Assembly (NCBI GenBank): GCA_949775045.1
Contig: OX459104.1
Location: 8,287,427-8,351,426 of the forward strand
Reading direction: 5' to 3'
DNA: 64,000 nucleotides
Origin: Metridium senile
Taxonomy: Eukaryota > Cnidaria > Anthozoa > Actiniaria > Metridiidae
Part shown: positions 25,286 through 34,101 of the stretch, in pieces
Layout: every line of letters begins with the position of its first letter
Numbering within the stretch: the stretch's first letter is position 1
Made by a program: the position numbers and the translations under genes
Notes under the pieces: generated by a model
Told to the model about the DNA's origin: nothing
Database searches by the model: none
What the model saw: only the letters and a program-made list of their open reading frames with translations

Positions 25286-25648
25286 TTATTTTGCTTTTTA
25301 TAACGCCTTGAAAAAGGCTGTGGCTGAAAAGTCGTTTTACGGCCGCTTTTTATCTTCTTTCATTTTCACAAGATAGTTAGAATTCCGGATAGAAAAGGCT
25401 AACTGTGATTTTTCATAAAAATAGACGTCATTCTTATTTTCTGGCTGAATTTCAGGAGACAAAAACGGATATTTTTTTTGGTTAAAGTTTAGGTAAAGTC
25501 ACGCAGACGTCAACTCGTCAAACCAATTTTTTTTGGAGGGCAAAATACGGGTTATTCGGCCCTCGAGCTCGGTGTAATAGCGTCTCATATTTGCCCGCCA
25601 ACGGAACCTTATATGGTAAATTTACGTCACAGTTGTATAATAATTAAC

Positions 25649-25754
25649 AATTATTCGCCGAAGGCGAAGTGATTATCGGTGAATATTTACCGAGCGGCGA
25701 GTCTTCGAGCTGCGAGGTAAATATTCACCAATAATCACTTCGCCTGAGGTGAAT
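25649..25754. repeat. Hairpin at end of satellite copy 5
   Basis: Arms of about 44 bp (25649-25692 and 25711-25754, containing GCGAAGTGATTATCGGTGAA and its inverse) fold around a short loop. Copies 1-3 keep only the base of this hairpin. The missing 85 bp lies exactly between two TTCGCC repeats (25654-25659 and 25739-25744). Confidence 0.8.
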
Positions 25755-25819
25755 AATCGTTTTAGTATAAATACACCGGTAAGAGTAAGAAACAGCTTCG
25801 TACTTATAACATTAATATT

Positions 25820-27328
25820 TTGACCCGTTGGCAGAGTAAAGACGAAACCACTGCGTTTGTCATGGAGGAATCTTGTAAAATGCCTTTGCCACATGAGAAG
25901 AGTTTACCACAACTAACAAGTGATGAAACATGGAAAGATGTCGTCGTCTCAAGAGAGCTAGACAAAGAACAGACAATGGAAGTACAAAAGCTCTTATACG
26001 AGTTTTCTGATGTGTTCTCTGGTAAGCCTAATCGTACTAACGCCGCGTTACATAAAATTGAGACAGGTGAAGCACAACCAATACGATCTGCCCCCTATAA
26101 AGTTCCGCAAAGACTTGAAAAGGTAGTGGAAGACGAGGTTGCAAAAATGCTGGAAATGGAGATTATCCAACCTTCGGCAAGTCCATGGGCGTCACCCGTA
26201 GTTATAGTATCAAAACCTGATGGCGATATTAGATTTTGTGTAGATTACCGGAAGCTAAACCGAGTCACGAAGATGGATGCCTATCCTTTACCAAGAATTG
26301 ACAAGATGTTGGAGAGGGTAAGTGCTGCAAACTACATAACCACCTTAGATTTAACTAAAGGGTACTGGCAAATCCCCTTAGAAGAATCCACTATTGAGAA
26401 ATCCTCATTTATTTGTTCCAAAGGTTTGTTTAATTTTCTTGTAATGCCATTTGGAATGAAAACCGCACCAACTACTTTTCAGCGGATGATGACAGAAGTT
26501 GTGTTAAAGGGTCTCGAGCATTTTACCGATGCCTACCTTGACGACGTGGAGATTGACACACGAGGATCATTCTCACAACATATGTTTGAGTTACAACAAG
26601 TACTACATAGATTGAGGAAGGATTGACCATCCAAATGTAAAATTGCTATGTTAACTGCTGATTTCATTGGTCACCATGTTGGTAATGGATGCATCAGACC
26701 GAAGGAAGCCCTTGTAAAAGCAGTGCTGAAGTTTCCAAGACCGACTGTTAAGAAGGAAGTAAGATCATTTTTAGGATTAGTAGGATACTATCGTAAGTTT
26801 ATTTCCAATTTTTCAGATAGAGCAGCTGTGTTAAGTGACTTGACCAGAGGAAACCGTCCAACTAAAGTAATTTGGAGTGAAGACTGCGAATCTGCCTTTA
26901 ATGACCTAAAGCAAGCCATTACCAGTACACCGGTATTGAGATCTCCAAAGTGGCACCTCCAGTTTATAGTACAGGTTGATGCTTCAAATAGAGGACTTGG
27001 AGCAGTTTTAAGCCAGTTTGATGAAGAAGGAGAGGAACATCCAATCGGATATGCAAGCCGTAAACTCCAGCCCAGAGAAGAGCTACTGTCGACTACTGAG
27101 AAAGAATGCCTTGCTATAGTTTGGGCTATTGAGCTTTACAGGTATTACTTATATGGTCGACATTTCATTCTACAGACTGATCATAATCCTTTAACCTGGT
27201 TGTCCCAAGTGAAAGACAAGAGTAGAAAACTACTGAGGTGGAGCCTAACTATTCAAGAGTACGACTTAGAAATTCAGCATAAAAGTGGAAAGGAAAATGT
27301 CAATGCAGATGTACTTAGTAGGTTGTAA
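25820..27328 (+). pseudogene. pol: Ty3/Gypsy pol fragment: reverse transcriptase and RNase H
   Basis: One reading frame runs from about 25820 to TAA at 27326-27328, interrupted by TGA at 26624-26626; both halves are in the same frame. The first half has reverse transcriptase motifs in order: RFCVDYRKLNR, TTLDLTKGYWQIPL, FLVMPFGMKTAPTTFQ and the catalytic box YLDDV. The second half has the thumb/connection (KEVRSFLGLVGYYRKFI) and a Gypsy RNase H domain (QVDASNRGLGAVL, STTEKECLAIVWAI, QTDHNPLTWL). Gag, protease and integrase are absent. Pol ends right after RNase H and a 3' LTR follows, so this is a 5'-truncated copy with internal loss. The stop sits where the family usually has a few extra residues, suggesting a small deletion. 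The first codon is not a true start. Confidence 0.9.
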
Positions 27329-27717
27329 GTATATTTGTTGAAATGAGTGTGAGTGTTGTTGGCGAGACAGGAATGAGGAAACATGTGTGTTTATTGTGTT
27401 GTGTGAAAAAAGCTGTGAGACAGAAATGAGAAAAGGTGTACTTTATTGTATTTGTGTGAAAAAAAAAGTTGAGTTGTGAGACAGGAAGGGGAAGACGTGT
27501 ACTTGTGTGAAAAAAAATCGGGGAATGCTTGTCTTATGTTCTCTTACGTTTGGGATCTCTTTTGATTCTCATTTATTTTTGATTCGGGTGTGTCTACACT
27601 TCGGAAGTTCCATATGTACAGGAAATGCAATTTCCTCTATCTTTCAAATTTAGTGAATTCATCCTCTTTTCATTAGATATTTCATAATTTGTTAAAAAAT
27701 TTAGAAATAGTCTTAAT
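27329..27717. other. Region between Gypsy pol and 3' LTR
   Basis: About 390 bp without an ORF; it contains imperfect repeats of GTGTGAAAAAAA and GTGAGACAGRAATG at 27410-27520. It takes the place of the integrase region and 3' untranslated part of the retrotransposon. Confidence 0.6.
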
Positions 27718-27725
27718 GGGGGAGG
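27716..27725 (+). other. Gypsy polypurine tract
   Basis: TGGGGGAGG lies directly before the presumed LTR start TGTCAAGAG. This is the expected priming site for plus-strand synthesis. Confidence 0.65.
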
Positions 27726-27777
27726 TGTCAAGAGTCCAATAACTAACATAAGTTTCTCGTAGTATTTTTTTTATTTA

Positions 27778-27950
27778 ACAATAGGTCTTTCATCCCATTA
27801 TTTAGAATAAGTCAAAATATTTAGTAACAATAGGTCTTTCATCCCATTATTTAGAATAAGTCAAAATATTTAGTAACAATAGGTCGTTCATCCCATTATT
27901 TAGAATAAGTCAAAATATTTAGTAACAATAGGTCTTTCAGTTCATTAATC
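27778..27950 (+). repeat. 49-bp minisatellite in the LTR
   Basis: About three and a half copies of a unit beginning ATAGGTCTTTCATCCCATTA and ending GTAACA. Confidence 0.85.
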
Positions 27951-28024
27951 AACATAAGTTAAATTCAAGTCGATCTATTATCTATATACAATGAGGTTAC
28001 ATCACCGTTATGATAATTTTGGTT

Positions 28025-28034
28025 AGTATAAATA
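28025..28034 (+). promoter_or_regulatory. LTR TATA box
   Basis: GTATAAATAC lies about 300 bp into the LTR and upstream of the poly(A) signal, as expected for a U3 promoter. Confidence 0.5.
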
Positions 28035-28235
28035 CGCCCTAACGCGGCTAATTGTTGAGTCACTCGTTGTAGCAAAAGTACGAGGTCTAGAGCAGTTCCG
28101 GTGAGCAGACTCACACAGAGTCCTGTAGTAAACTGCAAAAATCCAAATAACTCATTCAGAGTTTTACATTAAGGAAGTTAGAAGACTGAGTTAAGAATGA
28201 AAGAAACACTAAATGAATACTAATACAAGGATACA

Positions 28236-28425
28236 AGAAATACTTCAAGAATACCTACAAGAACGAAAGAACACGAAATACAAGAAATACTTCAAGAATA
28301 CCTACAAGAACGAAAGAACACGAAATACAAGAAATACTTCAAGAATACCTACAAGAACGAAAGAACACGAAATACAAGAAATACTTAAAGAATACCTACA
28401 AGAACGAAAGAACACTTAAAAGAAT
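28236..28425 (+). repeat. 46-47 bp minisatellite in the LTR
   Basis: Four copies of a purine-rich unit beginning AAGAAATACTTCAAGAATAC. The 68-codon ORF over it is a repeat artefact. Confidence 0.85.
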
Positions 28426-28532
28426 ACAAGAATTAAAGAAATACGTTAAAGAATATATCCAAGAACGAAGGAATCACTTAAAGAATACCAGAACCAGAAT
28501 ACGAGAGAAAGAAAGAACAACCAAAACTTTAA

Positions 28533-28726
<194 letters not shown>

Positions 28727-29082
28727 TAGATAAGTATCGCGTATATATAGCCTTTAGTTTCACATATATTAATAATAGTTAATAAGTATCAAGTACATAA
28801 TCCTTTGGTTCCCTTTAACTTAGTATAGTCATTAGGCGTTTAATTTATAATAAATTATTTATGTTATATTTGTTGTATGTTGTTGTATTCATTGAGCTCA
28901 TATTCCTGGGGAATGCTGCACTTGGGGGTTTTGGGAGGGGTTCATTGACTGACCCACCGTGCTCCGTCACAAGCTCATCTTAAAAAAGGGGTTCAAACGG
29001 AATCCTATCATTTCTTCTAAGTCGTTCTGCAAACGGTTAGCCCCTAGAAAAGATACACAAGTAGAAAAATAATCAAACTTTC

Positions 29083-29295
29083 ATCATCACTATCTTCATT
29101 ATCATCATCATCATCATCATCATCATCGTCATCATTATCATTATCATCATTATCATCATCATCATCATCATCACTATGACCATCATCTTTATCACCATCA
29201 TCATATTCATCACCATTACCACCACCACCATTATCACCACCACCATTACCCTTACCACCACCATCACTACCACCATCTTCACTATCATAATTTTC
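29083..29295. repeat. TCA/ATC-rich microsatellite
   Basis: Imperfect trinucleotide array (TCATCA, CACCAC) beside the SLC6 exons. The ORFs over it (Met/Val-rich) are artefacts. Confidence 0.9.
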
Positions 29296-29352
29296 GTCAT
29301 CGTCAGACTGGTTTTATTGAGCGATTTATTTGTTCTTATATAAACAACTTAC

Positions 29353-29455
29353 CATAAATCCACCCAATGGCAATGCTTTCAAACAAAGCAACCCAGAGGA
29401 TCGCAATGCCACTGACCGAGTAATAGTCGAACAACTGGAACACGTATATACCACC
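29353..29455 (-). CDS. SLC6 exon: [12 protein letters not shown] segment (TM9 region)
   Basis: Acceptor TTTTTAG before 29455 and donor GTAAGTT after 29353; 103 bp, entering in phase 0 and leaving in phase 1. Encodes [12 protein letters not shown] through [10 protein letters not shown], the conserved SLC6 stretch before the next loop. The expected following exon is missing. Confidence 0.85.
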
Positions 29456-29539
29456 CTAAAAATAATAATAAGAAGAAGGGATAACTGAGAACAGACGTCT
29501 CAGTGTACATGAGAAATGTGGAGGACTTAACAGACTAGA

Positions 29540-29657
29540 CCATCACCATCACCATCACCATCACCATCACCATCACCATCACCATCACCATCACCATCAC
29601 CATCACCATCACCATCACCATCACCATCACCATTATCATTATCATTATCATTATTAT
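29540..29657. repeat. (ACCATC)n and (ATTATC)n microsatellite
   Basis: About sixteen ACCATC units followed by ATTATC units, in the SLC6 intron; overlying ORFs are artefacts. Confidence 0.95.
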
Positions 29658-29662
29658 TGTCA

Positions 29663-29735
29663 TTACCCGTGTCACCATACATAAAACAATGAAAAACCAT
29701 GTGACGCACATTATAGCGATAAAGATTTTATGCGT
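29663..29735 (-). pseudogene. Partial duplicate of the next SLC6 exon
   Basis: On the minus strand this reads HKIFIAIMCVTWFFIVLCMV followed by TR and a donor-like GGTAATGAC. It copies the last ~22 codons of exon 29936-29799 (KEIFIAIMYVIWFFIGLCMV) with substitutions. It has no proper acceptor and sits between microsatellites, so it is a duplicated exon end. Confidence 0.8.
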
Positions 29736-29798
29736 CATCATAACCATCACTCTCAACATCATCATCACAATCACCTTCATCATCATCATTAGTATTAC

Positions 29799-29936
29799 CT
29801 CTGTCACCATACACAATCCAATGAAGAACCATATGACGTACATTATAGCGATGAAGATTTCCTTACGATATCCACGTCTGATGTATTGTGGGAAGAGATC
29901 TGCAATTGCTGTAATCATGGCTTCGATTGCAACAAA
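29799..29936 (-). CDS. SLC6 exon: FVAIEAMITAIADLFP segment (TM8 region)
   Basis: 138 bp, 46 codons, phase 0 at both ends; acceptor CCCTGTACAG, donor GAG/GTAATA. Encodes FVAIEAMITAIADLFPQYIR to FFIGLCMVTE. The FV.(V/I)E start and the GL.MVTE end are family-typical. Confidence 0.88.
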
Positions 29937-30355
29937 CTGTACAGGGAAAATATATTAATGTCATACGTTTTCACGTTCTAATCGAACAACCTCAGTTCGT
30001 TAGCATTCCTCTGAATAGAATTGAATAGCGATTGTTTAATATTTCCTTGTGGGAATTCATGGACAATGAACATTAAGTTATGAACAGATTATTGATATCT
30101 TTTAGGGTTGCTTCTATTTGCTAGATTCAAAACCCTCTTCGGCTTAAAAGTTCTTTTTAACCATATAAAATTGTTGATTTTTATTCAAAGACTCCTCCCG
30201 AATAATTAATTCGTTTTGGAAGTAGTTCAAAGGTCTCCAATCGGACTGGGCGGGGTTTCAAGTCCTCGGCTTCGCCTTGGACTTGAAACCTACGTCTAGT
30301 CCGAATTAATTTGAGGCCTTTAAACATGACGTAAAAGCTTGTCTATTGTTATTAC

Positions 30356-30468
30356 CTGACTATCTATCCCAAGCAGAATAACCACAAAGAAGAACAAAAC
30401 CGACCACAATGGAGAGACAGGCATCTCTGCAATGGCTGCTGGGTAACCGATAAACGCTAGACCAGGAC
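30356..30468 (-). CDS. SLC6 exon: [10 protein letters not shown] segment (TM7-8)
   Basis: 113 bp; acceptor TTTTTTCAG, donor CAG/GTAATA. It completes a Gly codon split with the previous exon. Encodes [17 protein letters not shown] and [13 protein letters not shown], both strongly diagnostic of SLC6. Confidence 0.9.
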
Positions 30469-30765
30469 CTGAAAAAATAAAAGTAAAGACATTACTTTTT
30501 AATCCCTAGGATTTTTTTAATTACTATTCACATAATCATAATTTCCATATTGTTATTGTAATCATTTATATTTCCTATTCGTTACTTTCTTCATATTAAT
30601 TGTAAGAGCACTGAGATTATGTAGTGCGCTAAGAATTAAATTATTATTATTATTATTAGGAATAATTAAAACCGAAATTAATGTAATCATCATGTATGAG
30701 TATATGATCGTCGCGGAGTAAAGCAATTAAAGTAATTGCAATTATAGAACCCCCCCCCCCCCCTC

Positions 30766-31065
30766 CCCCCTAAAAAATAAATAAATATGGGATTTGAACC
30801 AATGACCTTTGCAGAACCGGTGCAATGCTCTACCAACTGAGCTATGAAGCCACATATGCTGGTAGGAGGTCATTTTTGTTGAGTTTCGACCACAGAGGAC
30901 CATGTAGATATGTATGTTGGTCTGCTGATGTATAATCTATATATACGAACACGACAACGTTTTTTCAAGTAGGTGTATGGCTGGCACGGAACATGAACTA
31001 CGATCTCCCTGCACGACAGCTAGTCCGGCGTTAACCAACTAAGCTAACAGGGCGACTCCAAAATC
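30766..31065 (-). mobile_element. Dimeric tRNA-like SINE in SLC6 intron
   Basis: On the minus strand a tRNA-like head (GTCGCCCTGTTAGCTTAGTT, then a B-box-like AGTTCATGTTCC) is followed ~190 bp later by a second tRNA-like unit. The second unit (30786-30858) has an excellent A box (TAGCTCAGTTGGTAGAGC) and B box (GGTTCAAATCC). The C-rich and AT-rich tail follows. It lies between two SLC6 exons. This is a composite SINE rather than tRNA genes. Confidence 0.65.
30786..30858 (-). ncRNA. tRNA-like unit (pseudo-tRNA) with intact Pol III boxes
   Basis: GGCTTCATAGCTCAGTTGG begins the unit and GGTTCAAATCCC closes its T arm. The anticodon stem TTGCA/TGCAA pairs around CCGGTTC. The loop lacks U33 and the acceptor stem is not convincingly closed, so a functional tRNA is unlikely. 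Confidence 0.5.
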
Positions 31066-31384
31066 TTCTTTATTTGTGGACGTTCGCTCCTTGTATCAGC
31101 CAAACAATAGGGCTTAATTAAAAGCTTTTGTATTTTTTGTCAAAATATTCACCGATTAGATCACCTGAATTACAGTATTATATTACAGTTATTACAGTAC
31201 ATGCAAATGATTTTAAACAATGAATTCAAGTTGAGTCTTTCGGGTCAAGAATTTGTAATGACAGCTATTCCTTTGTATTTATGTATGTATTATAATGTAT
31301 GATTATTCTACATTATGGAAGAGCGCAATGTTTAGGAGAAACATTGATATGGTTGTTATGTAATCAATTGTTAAGCTGTGTTAC

Positions 31385-31509
31385 CTGATCTTGCAACATC
31401 TGCAACGTCAACACCTTGTTTCGTTGCTAGAAAACCAAGTACAGCAAATATGATGAACCCACTGTAAATGCTTGTACCGCTGTTTACTACAGCAAATATG
31501 ATCGAATCC
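31385..31509 (-). CDS. SLC6 exon: NSGTSIYSGF segment (TM6-7)
   Basis: 125 bp; acceptor TTGTTTTCAG, donor CAG/GTAACA. Encodes RDSIIFAVVNSGTSIYSGF through KQGVDVADVARS. TM6 contributes to the substrate and Na+ sites in this family. It joins in frame to NHNCYR of the preceding exon. Confidence 0.9.
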
Positions 31510-31902
31510 CTGAAAACAAGTCGATTATCATTTTCTCTAATCAAAGTAAATATGATGGTTATTGTGGTGTCGTTCACCACTGAAATGGAGTAGGAGGGCC
31601 TACGGGCTAACTGACTGAAACATCATAGAATCCCTGAAAACGACAATTCCATTATCAATGATAAAAATATGGAACATTCACGGGTATACATGGTGTTTGC
31701 AGTCACAAAACACTTGGGTATTGGCAGAACACCAGCACCAGCAATATCATCATCATTGCCATCATCATTATCATTGTAATCATCATTATAATTATCATGC
31801 TATTATTGCCAATATGAACCACAGCCACTGCTCTCCCCTCTCCTTCCTCGTACTATGTTCCCTATCATACAGTTGTCGAGTGATTGGTTGGTAGTGTCTC
31901 AC

Positions 31903-32006
31903 CTATAGCAGTTATGATTAAACTTGTTGTAGCTCCCAAGTGCTGTCATCACACCTTGGCCAATAGCGTATGAGAAAAACACTTGGGTCGCAGCATCAAG
32001 CCATAC
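31903..32006 (-). CDS. SLC6 exon: [16 protein letters not shown] segment (TM5 region)
   Basis: 104 bp; acceptor CATTATAG, donor ATAG/GTGAGA. Encodes [18 protein letters not shown] and [15 protein letters not shown], among the most conserved segments of SLC6 transporters. It begins in phase 0. Confidence 0.9.
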
Positions 32007-32254
32007 CTATAATGATGAAGATTAAATATAACATGGTGATATATCTGATGGTTGTAATGATGCTATTAATAACGATTATGTTACGCCAATTGATAGAATG
32101 TAAATTAAAGTTAATGATATCAACTATTAGGCTTAATAAGTTTACATTATTTCAATTCATTGTTGAAGAAACATTCTCTGATTCATAACGATTAAAATAC
32201 CAACATAAAAAACTACACTCGACAAGTTTTAAATTTGTTATAAATGCATTCTCT

Positions 32255-32960
32255 TATCCAGGCCCTTCTCAGTTTTCTAACGAAAGATCAAAGGCTCTGG
32301 TAAGACACATCTCAAGCGTGATTGGTTGAAATCATTTCATGTGCAATCAGCGATAATTATACACAGCTACTACGGAACGTTTTTGTTTTGATGTTACTAG
32401 AGGCAACTGTCTACTAGAAATTTACCTTTGATCCGACTTACTTGGTTTCAGACTAGATTTACCGAGGCCGTCCATTCGAAAAAATAAATATTTTGGAAAA
32501 ATGTTCTATCCATTAATTGATTTATGATTTGACGTTAATCTCTGTTAATAGTCTACTGCAGTTAAGTTTCATAGTTCTGAGAGCTGAGACATTCCAACGA
32601 CATAATAGTTGCAAAACACTGGTTTGCGAGTCATTAGCAGCAGACAAAATAGCTGTTGGAATGTCTGAGTTCTCAGAAAACCTAAAATAGCACATAATAA
32701 ACACTCCAATTTATTTACTTTCTTCGAACACTGGGTTGATAAAACTATAACCTTAACCACAATTTGTTTTTTGTTTAGGATCGAAATTTACGTTTAGTTT
32801 GGTTAACGCATCAGCGAGAATTGACTTGATATTAATATTCGTCATTTTGTTACCGGAAAATATTGAGCATGCGCATATCTGACAACCCAGATTCTGGGTC
32901 TTGTCTGTGAGCAGTGGAGTTGTGATCTCTCGTTAGAAAGCTGTGAAGGGTCTAGGCAAG
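32255..32960 (-). repeat. Dispersed repeat related to 53500-53712
   Basis: Minus-strand sequence here (for example GAGAATTGACTTG and the GAGCATGCGCATATCTGAC stretch at 32799-32900) is inverted relative to 53570-53710 on the plus strand. A second homologous piece is CCCTTCTCAG...CAAAGGCTCTGG at 32260-32303. It lies in an SLC6 intron and has no coding content. Confidence 0.6.
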
Positions 32961-33049
32961 AGAATGTTAAACATGATGTTGATGATGATGTTGGTATTGT
33001 TTGTATCAATGATGGTGATGGTGATGGTGATGATAATAGTTTTTCCACA

Positions 33050-33195
33050 TTCCGATCATACCCCGGCGTCCGTGAGTTTTGACAATCAGGAAGGAGATAG
33101 TATTTAATACCAACCACAGCACCAGGAAGAGTTACAGCCCGAACCAGTAAAATAGTCAACAGAACATAAGGAAACGTAGCTGTGAAATACACCAC
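33050..33195 (-). CDS. SLC6 exon: [11 protein letters not shown] segment (TM4 region)
   Basis: Acceptor TTGTATTCAG, phase 0, directly continuing KSAGR of the previous exon. Encodes [19 protein letters not shown] and [18 protein letters not shown], good SLC6 matches. After LPD the sequence no longer resembles the family and no good phase-0 donor is evident, so the 3' limit is approximate. Confidence 0.8.
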
Positions 33196-33452
33196 CTGAA
33201 TACAAGAACAAACAAACAGAACAGAACATAAGGAAAAGTAACTGTGAAATATACCACCTGAATACAAGAACAAACAAACAGAACAGAACATAAGTAAACG
33301 TAACTGTGGAATACACCACCTGAATACAAGAACAAACAAACAGAACAGAACATAAGGAAACGTAGCTGTGAAATACACCACCTGAATACAAGAACAAACA
33401 AACAGAACAGAACATAAGGAAACGTAACTGTGAAATACACCACCTGAATAAA
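33160..33452 (-). repeat. 62-bp tandem repeat of intron end plus exon start
   Basis: Five copies at exact 62-bp spacing: the motif ACCACCTGAA occurs at 33191, 33253, 33315, 33377 and 33439. On the minus strand each copy holds a pyrimidine tract, a CAG acceptor and the first ~11 codons of the SLC6 exon starting at 33195. Confidence 0.93.
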
Positions 33453-33562
33453 ATTAATCCATGAAATAAAATAAATTGCTCCTGTGAAATTTAGCGCAAA
33501 CACTATATCCTTGAAATAGAATCGAATTGCTACAGCGGAATAGAGCGCACATGTACACTCAC

Positions 33563-33695
33563 CCTTCCTGCCGATTTAACACCTTTCCACACACAAAAGT
33601 AGCAGACGACCCAGGAGAGTAGAAGACACAAAGCTAGTTGCCAGTTGATGGTCCCCATTTCATCTATACCACTGGATACGTTTAGAACTTTCCTC
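33563..33695 (-). CDS. SLC6 exon: GTINWQLALCLLLSWVV segment (TM3-4)
   Basis: 133 bp; acceptor TTATTCCCAG, donor AGG/GTGAGT. Encodes RKVLNVSSGIDEMG, GTINWQLALC and FCVWKGVKSAGR, all classic SLC6 sequence. Its first base completes a Glu codon left by the upstream exon (EFWE). Confidence 0.92.
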
Positions 33696-33759
33696 CTGGG
33701 AATAACATACAAGAACAGGAAATTAAAGTGGCTATTGTTATTGACGCCGATGGGGGATT

Positions 33760-33893
33760 ATGATGATGATGAAGAAGAAGATGCATGATGATGATGTTGA
33801 TAATGATGATGACGATGACAGTGATGATGATGGTGATGATAATGATAATGATGATCATGATCATGAAGAGGATGATAATAATGACGACAATAG
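33760..33893. repeat. GAT-rich microsatellite
   Basis: Imperfect GATGAT/GATAAT array in the SLC6 intron; the Asp- and Met-rich ORFs over it are artefacts. Confidence 0.9.
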
Positions 33894-33953
33894 TGTTGTC
33901 CTTATTTATGATGATCTTATGCAACAACATTACAAGATCAAGCAAGTGCTTAC

Positions 33954-34101
33954 TCCCAGAACTCATTGATAGGTGCTGTAGTATTCTTAACGTGTAGATA
34001 GTAGTGTAGTTAAGGGTTCCATTGACCGATACATTGTATGCTACCATCTTTTTGCCTACATAACATGCTGGTGTGTTCCAGTCACTGTTACAGTGAGACC
34101 A
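33954..34101 (-). pseudogene. SLC6 exon for extracellular loop 2, frameshifted
   Basis: The frame starting at Trp (34101) reads WSHCNSDWNTPACYVGKK, the disulfide-bearing start of loop 2, followed by several N-glycosylation sequons (NVS, NGT, NYT). The exon end PINEFWE plus donor GTAAGC at 33953 is in a different frame. The shift occurs near 33988-33993, consistent with loss of one base. No clear acceptor lies upstream, where a long poly-T run stands. Confidence 0.65.

Larger units (their letters stand above)
22055..25770. repeat. Satellite copy 5, rearranged and interrupted
   Basis: It starts at unit position ~508 (GGAATTAGTGAATATCTGAG) and follows the unit, with variants different from copies 1-3. 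Two interruptions occur: a 265-bp TA-flanked element at 22482-22746, and a ~880-bp foreign block at 24404-25285 that replaces about 260 bp of unit. It ends at 25770 inside TTTTAGTATAAATACA, where Gypsy-related sequence begins. Confidence 0.88.
29353..34101 (-). pseudogene. SLC6-family Na+/Cl- neurotransmitter transporter gene fragment
   Basis: Seven exons with canonical splice sites encode the middle of an SLC6 transporter, from extracellular loop 2 to about TM9: 33695-33563, 33195-~33050, 32006-31903, 31509-31385, 30468-30356, 29936-29799 and 29455-29353. A damaged exon (~34101-33954) precedes them. Phases agree at nearly all junctions. Family-typical stretches include [52 protein letters not shown] and [12 protein letters not shown]. 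These proteins co-transport small amines or amino acids with Na+ across the plasma membrane. Exons for TM1-2 and TM10-12 are not found: a Gypsy LTR lies 380 bp beyond the last exon and a DIRS relic lies on the other side. One frameshift, a poor exon 33195 donor region and partial exon duplications argue for a pseudogene, but a rearranged gene or assembly error is possible. Substrate cannot be assigned. Confidence 0.8.

Noticed and set aside
25757..25815. 5' LTR of the Gypsy element
   Set aside because: It shares only the TATA word TAGTATAAATAC with the 3' LTR. The rest does not match, so no 5' LTR is present.
30786..30858. Functional tRNA gene
   Set aside because: The anticodon loop lacks U33, the acceptor stem is poor, and it is part of a longer SINE.
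33104..33503. Overlapping 103-179 codon ORFs as separate genes
   Set aside because: They are three frames of the 62-bp repeat containing the SLC6 exon start.
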